Shown here in pieces: positions 9,984 through 22,500 of a DNA stretch of 64,000 nucleotides. Origin of the DNA: Utricularia gibba. Lineage: Eukaryota > Streptophyta > Magnoliopsida > Lamiales > Lentibulariaceae. Under the pieces are notes generated by a model, which was not told the origin of the DNA, searched no databases, and saw only the letters and a list, made by a program, of their open reading frames with translations. The DNA lies in the NCBI GenBank assembly GCA_002189035.1, contig NEEC01000012.1, positions 2,790,001-2,854,000 on the forward strand, given 5' to 3'. Numbering within the stretch: the stretch's first letter is position 1; the number at the start of each line of letters is the position of its first letter. The position numbers and the translations under genes are program-made.

Positions 9984-12900
9984 TCATGCCTTTTTCCTGT
10001 TTCTGATTTTACTGACTCTAACAATCCTCCTGGACTTGTCAGGGCCTCCACTGCCCAAAGAAAAGCTTCCCCCACTTGCATTTAGTTCCAGGTTACCTGA
10101 ACTCTGCTGAAATCCAACTTGATTTTGCTGACCAAAAGAAGCAAACGGATTGGCTTGCGATGGAGGAGTGGATCCGAAGGTGGGAACAGAGGCAGATTGG
10201 GAAGCAGAAGGTTGGCCAAACACGGGAAATACAGGCGCAGATGACTGCACTGGATCTTCTGCCATGCTGTCCTCTTCATGCATTTGATCTCCACTTCCAG
10301 GAGAAGATGTGAAACCACCTGTTAGGGGTTTACCAAATATGGGCGGGGTAATGGGCAGTGATGGTGAAGTTGCAAATGATGATGGACTTGCGGATGAAGT
10401 AAAAACTGAGGCATTAGAGGTGAAGGTAAAAGAGGGTGTGGATGATGCAGCCAAGGGATGTACTGTGGAACCAAAAGAGGGAGATATTTGGCTTTGCAGA
10501 CTGGGGCCAAAGATATTTGAAGAGGCGCTGTTGGAGCTAGCATTGTTTACTCCAGATGACGAAGCTGCAGAAGACCAACCAAATACGCTTGAGATGCCAC
10601 TTGCTGGTGCAGAACCTGAAGAGCCCGCCAAAAAACTGGTTGATGAATTGAATTTGAAAATAGGGGCAGCACCACTACTCCCTGCCCCAACAGCCAGAGT
10701 TGAAGAACTAGGATTAGAACTGGTCGCACTACCAGAAAAACCACTGCTGAACTTAAATGGCGTGCCATTTGCATTAGCATCACTTGCATCAGCCTTGGTG
10801 ACAGAAGATGACTGAGCACTATTAGGGGCCGGTGCACCTAGGCCAAAAGGAGAAGTTGATGTACTAGAACCAAATATAGTGCTCCCACTGAAAACCTGCG
10901 AACTGGGCAAAGAACTAGAATGGGTGTTGATTGAAGGCAATGATGAACCAGCATTGACAGATGACCCATGCAAAAAAGTTCCAGCGCCAAATACTGAATT
11001 TTTGAAGGAATCACCAGCGAAGGGAGCCTTGAAAGTGGTGGCATCACCAAGTATAGAGGTGGCTAATCCAGTACTTGCTGCTCCGGCAGCAGGAAACAAA
11101 GACTGAGAACCAATCGGGTCATGAGAACTATGGTTTACCACAGCTTTAGTGCTAAAACCTGATGCTTCTGAAGTTATAGGAGTTGATGATGCTGTGACAG
11201 GAAGAGATCCAGATGACTTTGAAGACTTTTCGGCTGCATGAAAAAGGCTACTTTGAAAGGGAGGCAACGTTCCAGAATTCACAGTGTCCGCACCAGTAGA
11301 TTGAGAGGGTAATCTTAAACTACTTTCTGTCAACTTGATGTCACTGGTAGAAGCAGCATAAAGACCAAAGATGCTGTTCCCAAAGGGCGAGGATGTGCTA
11401 GATTTTACACTGTCTGCAGCACTGGTTGACGAGGAAAATCTGAAACCACTTAATGCTGACTTCTGAGTTATACTACTAGAAGCAGTGACACTAGACAATG
11501 AAGCAGGAGACGCAGAAACAACTTCCTCATTGGCCGGGAGAGGGGTAGTGTCTGGTTTCCCATTTGTGTATGCCTTCGCAGGGCTTAGATGACCATTTAC
11601 TTCCACCTCTGGATTCTTAACTTGTAGACCAGTAGCCGGAAAAATATTGGACAAACTGCAAAGTGAAATAAGAACATCTAATCAGGCAATCACAAGAAAC
11701 TTAAGCTAAGTGCAAGAATCCAGTATTAGTTTACACCGGGATGTGCATTTGACTCGAATATGCTGCTTATTTTTCCCCCAGGGTAACCTTAAACTTTAAA
11801 TTGAATTTTATATAATTAAGATTTGAAACATGTATAGCTTTCAGAAGTGTGTGCCAAACAAAGTTCGCTTTCAAGCGCACAGTAATTGCTTACTGGGGAA
11901 AAAGTACAAAGCACTAACAAAACACATTCAGAATCCCAGAGCAAATGAGAGTATTGCAAGTAATCGCAGTTTTATCAGTAGGAAAAGCAATATCATAGTA
12001 AAAATATTCCCAACAGTGTCTACCTGCTTGGGTTCTCCAGTTTAGATCCTTGAGAAGTATCAAGCTTGGAGCCGAAGCTAAACAATTGATTTGGAAGCTT
12101 ACTTTCCTTCACCAATCCAAATGACGGAGAAGCAGCTCCTGGCAGTGGAGCAGCCAATGGTTTTTCTGATAATGGAAAAGTAATGGAGCTGCCTGAAACA
12201 ATGGAGCTGCCGAGTTCATGTGTTTTCATGAAATTGTTTCCTTCAGGTGGCAACTCTTTATTCACTATTGAAGAAGAATCCCTTATTACTGGTTTTTCTT
12301 GTAAAGATCTAGATGATTCCTGTTCATGAATACAAGCCATTTGAAGCTGAGATTAATTCACCGAAGATTCCACAGATGTGAGCCATAATAAAAAGATCCA
12401 CATACATTAAAGAAGTAAGCTTTTACCTCTTGAGCACTCTTCTTAGAGGTTATCCTCTTAGAAGGCTCAGATTCCCCATTTCCTGAACTTAAACTTGTAG
12501 CTTTTGCTCTGAGCATTGAACTTTTCGACATTGGGGACAACTCATTATTCATATCAGACATCGCTGTACCAAAAGGAGGTAAGGTATCTTTGAGGTTGTT
12601 TTCTTTCTTGTTTTCTGAATTTTGTAAAGCACCATCAGAAGTAGGTAAAGAATGCATTGGCAAGTTCACCGAACTTTTATCCTTCAAATCCAGTGGCAAT
12701 TTCGGCGAGCCAACACCCTCACTGGTTCTGAGAGCCTGTCCAGTACTCTTCGATGATTTTTCCTTCGGGGACAAATTTTCAAGTTGCTGCAATATCTTGG
12801 CTGCAACCTCACTTGACCTGGAGGGAACAGCATAGCTTGTGCTTGGGGCATCAGGCTTTGCATTTTCCAAAGCATTTATAGGGGCATTGCTATTTTGCAT

Positions 12901-15056
12901 ACGCATTGATTCATATTTCTGTTTTCGGTTTGAACCAACACCTTCTACAAAAGGACCACGACGAATCTGAGTAGCCAATAAATTAGGCTTTTGTCTGGTC
13001 CTTCGTATTGAACCAACAATAGCAATACCATCATCATCCACATCTGCACTTCTCCGCTTCAAGTTCTGCAAAATGGAAAAAGCCTCAGGTAAACAAGAAA
13101 AACAATAGGAAAAAATTTCATAAGCCACGGATGAGGCGGGGGTCAGCAGTACCCGTGATCCCAAATCATAATTTTTATCACTCCCCACTGAGTGAAGCAA
13201 TGAGGGTGATGGCACCTTGAGCAAGGAATGACCCCTAGTGTATGGGGTATCAGCTATGTTAGAAATAGCTGATGTACGTCGAGACCTCCGAATTGCAAAA
13301 CCATTTTCAAAAGTTGGAGTACTAACAGAATTCTTCTCAGACAATGGCATTGTAGAGGATTTGAAGTCAAGTGGGGTTTTAGTGGGGAAGCTTGATTCCT
13401 CCCTAGAAAAGTGACGGTGAATTCCTAGCACAGATGGAGAAACTCTCGAAGCTGTTCTGCCCATATAGGCTTTAGCAATTTCAGCAGGGGAAGCAAAATC
13501 ATCTTTAGGCACCTGATTCCAGTTCAAAATTTTGAAAATAAAAAACAGCACATCGTTGAGAAGGATGGTCACACTGCAAAATTTCATAAAATAAAAAAAA
13601 CAAAAAGATGTATCTTACATTGGACTGATGAACAGGAGTCAACACAGAAGGAGGCAACTGAATATCTTCACTTCCATTTTCTGTCACGGGAGGGGTAAAT
13701 TGTTGATGCTCGCCCAAATCTGGTGCAGTATTCTCTCTCTCCTTGGACCCATGACCTAACTCATCTTCTCTCACCTTCGATTGTAGCAGTTCAGTAAGAC
13801 AAACTATTTGAAACCTACAGCAAAGGATCCATTTAATAAGCATTAGAAACAAACAAAAACATACGTGAAAACTAACTAATAGCCATAGCCCTTAAAGCCA
13901 TTACCTTGTAAACGTACACTGCTTCAATAGCTGCTCAAGTTCAGAGATTCCACTGCTACTGGAATCCTTAACTGGATGGCTACGTTCATCAGCAACAGGC
14001 TCCTCTGGAACACGCTCATCCTTTTACCATGAAAATAAAGAAAAGTTTAACAAATATTTAGAAGTAGAGAAATAAAATGTGAAAAAAAATACTGGGTAGA
14101 CAGAAGGACTTCTGGAATGATACCAAAGAACAGAAACAATCTGATAACACATTATCACGCCAAATTTCAAGAGATGCTGAGAAAGGCTATCTTTTTGTAG
14201 CCTCTAAAATCCAGATATCGGCTATCGTACATAGGAGATGACAGAACAAGTGAGATAACAACCGTACTGATCTACAACTTCACATCAAGAAATATGACGC
14301 CTGTAGTTAAATCATATGATAAAAAAGGAAAAACAGATGAACTTACTTTTAAAACGTCTCGCCGCACTCCATCATTTATGTACTGGCTCTCCTCTGAGAA
14401 AAAGGAATGCATGCAACATAAGCGAAAAGAGTAAGCCAGGTCAACTAAGGTGTCAACAGCTTCTTAAACAGATGAACAAGGTTAGTAATTGAAAGAATAC
14501 GATTGAGAATCAACAAATCTACCAACAAAGGACAACACCATTAAGGCATTCGAATTGTAACGTTACAAGGCTCGATGTACGCAGGTAAAAAAATCAATAA
14601 AATTGAGTAAGCGAAATAGGAAAAAAAAAGGCTACTTTTAAACATTCAAAAACTAATCTCCTTCGCCTCATTTGTCCACAAGGAAAAAGAAAATCGCTGT
14701 CGTTTCCTGATCAACTAGAACCCGCTCTCTCTACACAAAAAAAACATTTTTTCCGGAAACAAAATATAACCTGGTTGCTGTGGAGGCGCCGGTGCCGGGA
14801 GGCGTTTGCGGAATACCGAGGCGAATAAACGGTCTGCCCCATAAGAGATCAATTTTACCGCAGGGTCGACGAAAATCTTCGTCAACCAGCCGGCAGATTT
14901 CTGGTCATTTCCTCGAGGAGCACCAGGCGGGCGATCGTACGGAGTCGCTTGTCGGCGAAACGCCTTCCTCCGGAACTTCCCTCCCGCTCCAGTGCCACCA
15001 TAAGAAGTCTGTCGATTACCGGTGGCGATGAGCTTGCCTTTCTCCGCCGTCTCCAT
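9984..15056 (-). CDS. NUP1: Nuclear pore complex protein NUP1/NUP136
   Basis: Eight exons, reading downward: 15056-14771, 14393-14347, 14020-13905, 13814-13619, 13512-13153, 13065-12427, 12346-12024, 11655-9984. They sum to 3639 bases (1212 residues) with every junction in phase. The N terminus has the conserved GTGAGGKFRRKAFRR and TPYDRP blocks and the amphipathic stretch DPAVKLISYGADRLFASVF, likely contacting the inner nuclear membrane. The middle includes LKRRSADVDDDG and IRRTRQKPNLL. The last exon is Ser/Gly/Phe-rich with scattered FG and FGxx repeats and ends in a basic tail. Family knowledge: plant NUP1/NUP136 is the plant-specific nuclear basket nucleoporin acting in mRNA export and nuclear shape. 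The segment 13066-13152 is open but is best read as an intron. Its start faces the U2 snRNA gene across about 410 bp. Confidence 0.93.
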
Positions 15057-15390
15057 ACGTCCGATTCCAAAGTCCTCGCGGAAGAAAAGAAAAAACGATA
15101 GAGAAATAACCAATTGCGAGAATTAGGGTTTTATTCAAGAGAGAGATGAGGGACCAGATGATACTATCCATCTATTTTCTAGTGCCCCAATACTAATTAA
15201 TTTAATATAAATTATTTTAAATATCAATATGAATCCAAGTTCAAGAACCCTAAAATTTCCAAACCTCACACCATCGTAACCCTTTTCCAGAGCCCATTTC
15301 GGAAAGAAATTATAATTTAATTCATAAATAATTTGGAAAGCATCTTCATTTGTGATTTATTGAAAGTGCATTTTCGTCAAGGTTGCCTCT

Positions 15391-15442
15391 ATCCCACATC
15401 GGAAGTGAAAAACATCTTTTTAAAAACTGTAGACTACAAAAG
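15391..15442 (+). promoter_or_regulatory. Plant snRNA promoter: USE plus TATA-like element
   Basis: A perfect upstream sequence element ATCCCACATCG (consensus RTCCCACATCG) lies at 15391-15401, about 78-68 bp before the U2 start. A weak TATA-like CTACAAAAG lies at about -35. The wide spacing between the two is the arrangement used by RNA polymerase II for plant snRNA genes. Confidence 0.8.
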
Positions 15443-15468
15443 AAGCTGGGCTATGCTCCTGAAGACTC

Positions 15469-15664
15469 ATACCTTTCTCGGCCTTTTGGCTAAGATCAAG
15501 TGTAGTATCTGTTCTTATCAGTTTAATATCTGATACGTGGGCCAATGGCCCACACGATATTAAATTAATTTTTTCTTGGGGGAAGCCCAATGGATTAGCT
15601 TGCTAGTCCGGGCTTCCGCGCGTCGTCCTTGCGTTGCACTACTGCTCGGGCCCGGCGCACCCCT
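15469..15664 (+). ncRNA. U2: U2 spliceosomal snRNA
   Basis: The sequence starts ATACCTTTCTCGGCCTTTTG and contains the branch-site recognition segment GTGTAGTATCTG near 15498, the stem-loop IIa region, and an Sm-type U-rich site (AATTAATTTTTT) near 15565, followed by 3' stem-loops ending in GGCGCACCCC. Length of about 196 nt matches plant U2. A 3'-box-like AAGTCAAGTCCCAA follows at about 15668. With the upstream USE, this looks like a functional copy rather than a dispersed pseudogene. It is divergent from NUP1 and convergent with the His-rich gene. Confidence 0.93.
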
Positions 15665-15752
15665 CCCAAGTCAAGTCCCAATTTCAACATCATCTGGCAA
15701 TAGGCTAAGAACAGGACATTTTAAGGCTTAGGAGAGTAGTAGTAATAGCAGC

Positions 15753-18099
15753 TCACCTAAAACTAGGAAGGGCTTTTGGTCGTCTTTTTGCTTTCGCCAG
15801 GCCAAGCTTAAAGCTTCTTCGTTGGGCCAAATTACCACGCCTGTGACGTTGTTGGATCAAGTGCCACCAACGTGACTTGTTCAAAGTCATGTTCCTTCGT
15901 AACTGACCATTAGTTAAATCGGCAGCATCTTCTCCTCCGGTCTTCGATCTCCAAACATGCCTCATTGCACCTCCCATCAGTTCACGGAAGTGAGAATGCT
16001 GATTATTTCCTGGCACGATCAAGGATCTTCTCGTCTTTTCAACTGCCTCGTCTTCATGTCTTCGATTTTGCTTGTGTGAGGATGAGTTGGAGTTGGTCAC
16101 CTTCTCATGGTGGTTGTCACTGCCTTGGCGTTGATGGTGATGGTGATGGTGGTGGTGGTGGTGATGATGATGATGATGATGATGGTGGAAAATAACCGCC
16201 AGCCTGTCCTTCATCCTCTTCCACATCCCCCCTGCTTTCTTATGCTTTGCTCTTTTACCTCTAGATGTTCTGCTAGGACCCCGGCTTGTAGCTTTTGCTG
16301 TTGTACCACGACCCCGTGTCTGAATGGCCGGATACGGCACCTTGATGTGGCTGCCGTTGCTGCTGGATGTTGTCGCTTCATAAGCAGTGTCATCACTAGA
16401 TGACGTGTACGCCTCGCCACCAGTGTTGCTTGTATAGCTGCTATATCGACTCCCAGATGATGGAGAAGAGTAGTGGCGAAGGCCACTACGGCTGTTCATA
16501 TCTGAAATCGCCCCATAGTTTTCGCGGTCACTACTGCTGACCTGACAACTCCTCCAGGGAGAGGAGTATGAGTTTGTTGCAGAATCTTCTGATTCTTGTT
16601 CCTTGAGAGACGCTCTTGCATTATATGCGGAATTTGTATTCCTTGGAGCTCGAACCTTGTGCTGCTGCATCACACCATGAGCTTCGGTTGTGTATCCTGA
16701 ATTAAGAAACACCGGGACCAAAATTTAGAACTTGAAATCTTTTACTTTTGAAAAACTTAGTCATGTCTCACGCTTGCCTTTATCAGAGTCCTTGCATCTG
16801 CTGAGTGTATCCTTCGGCATGCTACTCTTATACACAGTGTCCATTTCTGAAGCTGTTGCAAAAGTCTCCCCAAATAAGGATTATTTTCCAATGCCCCATA
16901 TGAAGTGGTGGCATTATAAGGATTCTTAACAGCCCTGCGGTCCTGAGATGCGTTACAGCTTGTTATCCAGTTTCCAGACCCTGCGATGCACTTGAGCTTA
17001 TGTCCACTAGCAGGATCCATTGTCTGCGGCAAGGTGCTCGGGTCTCCTATGACTTCAGATGGATCAGCTCTTGAAACTGAGCATCTATGTGAGATTGAGG
17101 TCGGTTGTATCATCATGGTTTTATTTGGGAGAACCACCTTGGACTTGTACACCTGATTCTTCATCTCTTCCACTGTCATATTGGGAAACTGAAGCACCGG
17201 GTAGCCAACCACACCGACAACTTCGTTGCTGCTCTTCACATTAGCTGCAGAATTACCCTCAAGCATTCGCAATTGATCAGCTTGTTTTTGAAGTGCAGAA
17301 ATACAGAGTTCAATATGCTCAATTGTCCCTTGTATAGACTTTGCTTCCGTATTGCTCAAAAGAGAGAGCGGCTGCTTCCCCTTTCCGTTCTGTGATTCAT
17401 CTTCAGAGGAATGTGGTATCCTTGAATGTTCCTGCTTGGTTTTCTGAACAGAAAATCCAGGTACGTACTGGTTCTTTCGATGACCATCAAATGCTAACGA
17501 ATTCTGAGTGGTTGTGATTATCGACGGTTCAGGGTGTTTTCCAGTGTCATTTTGGCAGACTCTGCATCGTCTCTTTCTCTTATCAGCCACATTTGAAGCC
17601 TGCTTCTCAACCATTACATCCTTATTACTCATGGGCAAATCAAATGTTTTGCCTTCATATGAATTAGTGCCTTGTTGCTTGCGAGAAGGAGAAGATATCT
17701 CAGATGCTTCTGTTTGGATTCCGAACATCTGCTGTGGTTCATAAACCAGTACCCCTGTTAGACAAACGCTGCATATGTCCTCCATTTATCTGATTTTCTT
17801 AACACTGACAGGAAAAAAGAGGGAACATAGTACCTTGCATACATTGAGAATCTTTCTAGATTCTGCATCTAAAATATTCTTCAACACAACCCGCGCATGA
17901 TCATCCAACTATTTCACAAACGAATCGAACAGAAAGAAAAATCACTCCGAGTCTCGTTCTGCAGGCAAATCAAAGAGTAAACACGCAAGTATTATACCAG
18001 TGCAGATATCGTCCTAGGCGCCAAACTCCCAACATTTTGCAGGAGACCGTATAGTCTTTTTAACGCATTAAGGTCCGATTGCAAGGCCCCCGAATCCAT
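15753..18099 (-). CDS. His-rich protein, KOKOPELLI-like (tentative)
   Basis: Four exons are suggested: 18099-17998 (MDSGALQSDLNALKRLYGLL), 17908-17834 (LDDHARVVLKNILDAESRKI), about 17750-16790, and about 16697-15753. The long exons are Ser-, Arg- and Lys-rich. The last encodes a run of 18 histidines after WKRMKDRLAVIF and ends in a basic tail (KLGLAKAKRRPKALPSFR). The arrangement of an N-terminal LDD helix pair and a His run after a basic WKxxKxxL segment recalls plant KOKOPELLI-like proteins; that family name is from memory and tentative. Joining exons 2-3 and 3-4 at the best GT-AG sites each leaves the frame one base short, both times beside a G run (C4 at 17752-17755, CC at 16696-16697 on the plus strand). 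Function cannot be inferred. Confidence 0.55.
16134..16187. repeat. Trinucleotide run encoding 18 His
   Basis: Eighteen successive ATG or GTG triplets on the plus strand (CAT/CAC on the minus strand) encode the His run of the minus-strand gene. The mix of both codons (7 consecutive ATG, then an alternating part) suggests selection on the peptide as well as slippage. Confidence 0.9.
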
Positions 18100-18608
18100 G
18101 AAATCTGAGAGAGAAAAAAAAAGATGAAAAAAGCCTGGGAGATCATACAACGAACAAAAGTATAGACGTCTCTGCGAAGTCGCATCCTTGGAACAGTCGC
18201 ATTCACTCGCCATACGCAGTTTCTTCCAAATTTAGTAGGACGAAAATCAAAGAGTAAACTCTTCCAAATTGCGAAACCTAAACCACACTACACTGCATTT
18301 CCACTTTGTTCCGATGGACTCTCGGAGCATTCCAGATTACGAGAAACTGAAACCTATGAACATGATCCAACAACAACAATCAAGTAAATGCAAATTCTAA
18401 TCCATACCTCAAATCCGACCGTAAACTCCACACCGGAAACGAAACACATCCTGGGCGGGAAATAGGAACCGTCAGTTACCAGAAACGCAGAAAGGAAATG
18501 CCGTTAGCTTTTTATATTTCCTTTCGCTTCATTTAAAATAATATACAGATAGATCAGATACGATCATGATATCATCTGATTATGGAAATATCTCCCTCCA
18601 AGCAAGCC

Positions 18609-18616
18609 TATAAATA
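18609..18616 (+). promoter_or_regulatory. TATA box of the phytocyanin gene
   Basis: TATAAATA at 18609-18616 lies 54 bp upstream of the ATG at 18670, a normal position for a short 5' UTR. Confidence 0.65.
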
Positions 18617-18669
18617 GGAGGCGGTTTGTGTTCTCCTGCAACATCTCTTCCTGTATTCATTCACCCACC

Positions 18670-19171
18670 ATGTCTCCTGCGGTCATCTTCCTCGTTGCTG
18701 CGGCGATCTCTATGGCGGCGAGCGGTGAAGCAAAGGTTTTCACGGTGGGCGGCGACTCCGGGTGGACAAGCATCAACATCACTGCTGATTTTTACAGCAA
18801 CTGGGCCGCCGTTCAGGATTTCAGCGCCGGGGACACCCTGCTGTTCATGTACTACAGCAACTACCACAACGTGGTTCGTGTCAGCAGCAGGAATTTCCAC
18901 CTGCAACGCGACGGAGGCCCTCTCCGTGTGGGCTACCGGGAACGACTCCTTCCGCATTCCGCGCCCGGGCAATTTCTACTTCGTGTGCGCCATGCCTGGG
19001 CACTGCGAGGCTGGCCAGAAGCTCGCCGTTCAGGTCTCTGGCTCCCCGTCACCAGTCCTTCCTCCGGCGAACTCCCCGTCGCCGTCGTCTCAGAGAAGTG
19101 ATAGCGCGAGCTCCGCCGTCGCATTATGGAAACTTGGGGTCGCCGCTGCCTTTGCCGTGTTGTCTGTTTAG
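18670..19171 (+). CDS. Phytocyanin (blue copper protein) with an internal frameshift
   Basis: The first frame from 18670 gives a signal peptide, then KVFTVGGDSGWTSINI, the FYSNWAAVQDFSAGDTLLF core and YHNVV with the first Cu-ligand His. From about 18900 the homology continues in another frame: CNATEALSVWATGNDSF, FYFVCAMPGHCEAGQKLAV, a Pro/Ser arabinogalactan-like stretch and a hydrophobic tail typical of GPI anchoring, ending at 19171. The frames meet at CCACCTGCAACG near 18900-18906; no plausible intron fits between them. Loss of two bases (or gain of one) would explain it. Ligands His, Cys and His are present, and the axial position is Gln (HCEAGQ), as in stellacyanins. It may be a pseudogene or a sequence error. 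Confidence 0.8.
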
Positions 19172-19529
19172 GGTGTCGTAGTGTCTGTTTGGAGTCTTTA
19201 CCTTCAAAAGGTTACTTTGTTCACACTATCAAAATCCATGGTACCTGCATGCTTGGATGTTGCACCTGCAACATAATATTTCCGGTCCAAAAACATGGGC
19301 ATGCAGCAGCAGCAGCAACGGCTACGTGTATTATACAAATGAGCCTAAAGCTGGTGGTTTGGGTGTAACCGCCAGTAAAAATGGAAGGCGATGCTTCCAG
19401 ATTCTGTCCTTGATTTGCAGTGGTCCTTCCGGGCACTGGAAGGGGCTTCTAACAGACTTCCCACCACATTATTTGCTCTTTTTTGAGTTGTCAAAATGAC
19501 GGGGGCGATGATCTGGGGCTCTTTGGGCG

Positions 19530-22500
19530 TCATGTTTTTGCCCGCTTCAAGTACACCAACACTCCGATGCTCGTCAGGGCGACTGCACCAGCAAGAATTC
19601 CAGTTTTGAGACCAAAAAGACTGGCTTTTCTTGGTTCTGTAGCGGTTGAAGTCTCGGGGGATGGTGTTTCTTGGTGTTGGCTTGAGGACGAGGACGAGGA
19701 GCATAGATGCAGCCTGAGAACCTGGTAGATAGGTATTTCAACAATAAGCGATCAGTAAAATGAATACGAGCAACTTTATTTTATCCTAAAAAGCTAGAGA
19801 ATATGAATAAGAATTATCTAGGCTTAAGATATTGCATCTGTCCATACCTTTAGCCCCGCTGATCTTGCATTGCTTACAGCACCAATAAGGTCATCATCGG
19901 TTGTCAGAAGAACTTTGTCACCTTCATCATCTTCATACTGCAAACGGTGGCACGAAAGAAAAGTGGCTCTTGTAAATAGGTGTTTTTTTAAAAGATTCCA
20001 TAGTTTTAAATCAAGAAAAGATCATCACAGACCAGAAGTTGAGGGTGATTGGCACAATCACCAGCACGCTGCATAACAGCTGAAACGAGCTCGGATAGAC
20101 TATCACAACCTGAAAAAGAGAGCATAAGGTGTGGAAAAATTACAATAACAGCAGCATATGCTCATTTGACAGCCGGAGAATTCACTACAAAGTTACCAAA
20201 TGTAGAAAGTGTCTTTTCAAATGATATACTTACCAAAATTCAATCTGTGGACACGCCCTTTATGATCTTCGAACTTGAAAGAAAATGCATTCCCAAGGCC
20301 AAGAGAAGGATATGCGGGTTTTGAATTTTCCGGCTCATATCCCGTATATTGCGACATTGACATATCACTGCACAGCAGAGCTAGTTGAGCAATAGTGAAA
20401 CAAATACAGATATCTTTTTTATTGGAACATGTGGAAAGAAAACCTGTGTGTGTCAAAATCATCTGGTGGCTCCAAATTTAGAGCCGAATCCCAGAACTTT
20501 TGCATTACTGTGTTAGCAACGTCATTAACAGTCTCAGAACTATTATCAACCTAAAAGAAAAAAATTAATATTATTATGTGAAAGATTTAATTAACCACCA
20601 TCACGTCAAAATGGTTTATACACATGAAAGAAACAACAAAACCTAGCATATTGGTCCCACAATGACAAAATAGAATATTGGTCCCAGAACAAAAAGTAAT
20701 CTCAACATCAGCATAATCATACAAACAAAAAATACCATTGAGATTGCTGCATTAGTTATATCCAGCACATCCAAGCAGGCAATAACATTTCCATCTGCCA
20801 TTAAATAGCTTAAGCAATGAGGCATCAGAATGACATGATTGGATGATGAACAAACAGAGCACGAGACCAAACCTTTTTCTATCACAGGAAGGTGTAAGAA
20901 TTTCGCATCATGCATTACATGCAGTGCTTCAAGGATAGTTGTCTCAGCAGTCGCACATTCAGGATTAGGGGTCATAACCTACAGGCCATCAGTTGCATCA
21001 GAAGTGATCTGTAGCTCAAGGTTTACATGTTCAGCTACTTTAAAAGAAAATAATTCAATATTTACAAAAAGGTAGTTCACTTAACGGAAAATTACAATTA
21101 TACCAACAAAGAAACATTGTACATCCCTTAATATAAGGAAATCTAGTATAACCTTTTCTACTGGAGTCAGCTCAGGGGTAGATTTGCAGCTACAACACGC
21201 ATCAGTACATCTCGTGAGCTGCAATGGTTCAAAAGATAGAGAAATGATATGAGCATTTGATAGTCACATAATATAAGTCAGCAAAAGTTTTCCAGAATTT
21301 GAGAGAAAAATGGCATTAAGAATTACGTGAGGATCCCCTGAATCTTGTCCCCTGACATGACCAGGACGGAATTAACCCTTGAATCCCGCATCCTTTTAGC
21401 AGCAACCTGAACAGGATCTGAAGGTAATACAGTTGCAACCCTGAAGAAGCAGTGATATGAGCGGATTACAGAAATGGCAAACAAAAGTAAGAAGAGCATG
21501 CGAGACACATGACAGTATAAGAGAATATTCAACCTTGAACCTTCAGGAATAATAGAGGATAAAGAAGGCTTGAACATGCGCTCCCTCAGTGTCTCAATAA
21601 AAGCTGATGGGGCTGAAATACAGAAGGGCGCCATATATGGCATCAAAACATAAACATGCGCTACAACAGATGAGAGTTTGGAAGTTAATGTATATGGCAT
21701 AAACATAAACATGCGCTACAATTTATATGGCATCAGGATTTCCCCTTGCTTCTTTCATGCATATTTGAAGTTAATGTTCAAAGTATTTGCTAAGAGTTAC
21801 AGATGAGAGTTTGGAAGTTGACAATAACCATTAAAATTGCTTCCAAATTGACGTTCAACCCCTTCAACTGCAGCTGCAATGGCACTCCCATGCTCTGCAG
21901 CCTTTTCCATTCTTGATATGGCATCATAGAGGCATTTTGTGATATCTAGCATCGCAATAACTTCACCATTCTCGACAACTGGAAGGTGCCGGAACTTCCC
22001 TGATAATGATACGAGTGTTAATGTGTGGCTCATGAGTTTCTTCTAGATCCTATATGGACCATGGTTGTGCCAAAAAATTATAACTTCCAACTAATACACA
22101 ATATACACAGAAAAAGGCATGCATGCAAACCTTTGACCATCTTCTGCAGTGCTTCAATAGCCAAAGATTCTGAAGCCACAAAAATTGGGTTCCTTGTCAT
22201 CACTTTAGAAATAGCTGTCTGATCTGGTCTCAGCTCCTCAGCAATGACCCTGATTGCTATGTCCTAAACATGGAAAGGGAATTAAAGCGGTTTCAAGGAT
22301 TTCTTTCTAGATTTCCTTTCAGTTTTACATTTTCTGGATTAAATAAAAGCAGAAAGAACGACTTGAATACTGAACTTCCTATCTATATGTACACCTAAGC
22401 ATTTTAGCAATTAGTTCCTGCAAATGCTTTAGGGCAACTATGCATTAACAAAAACCACATGATTCCATTAAGACATAGAAAAAATAAACATCAAGTAAGT

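Noticed and set aside
10309-10815. 168-codon open frame antisense to the NUP1 FG region
   Set aside because: A shadow of the Ser/Gly-rich repeats; the NUP1 frame is fixed by homology and splice phase.
13066-13152. Continuous reading through this NUP1 segment
   Set aside because: It is open in frame but has a donor (CGG|GTACTG) and a pyrimidine-rich acceptor (TTTTGCAG), and removing it joins the conserved GSR and LKRRS blocks.
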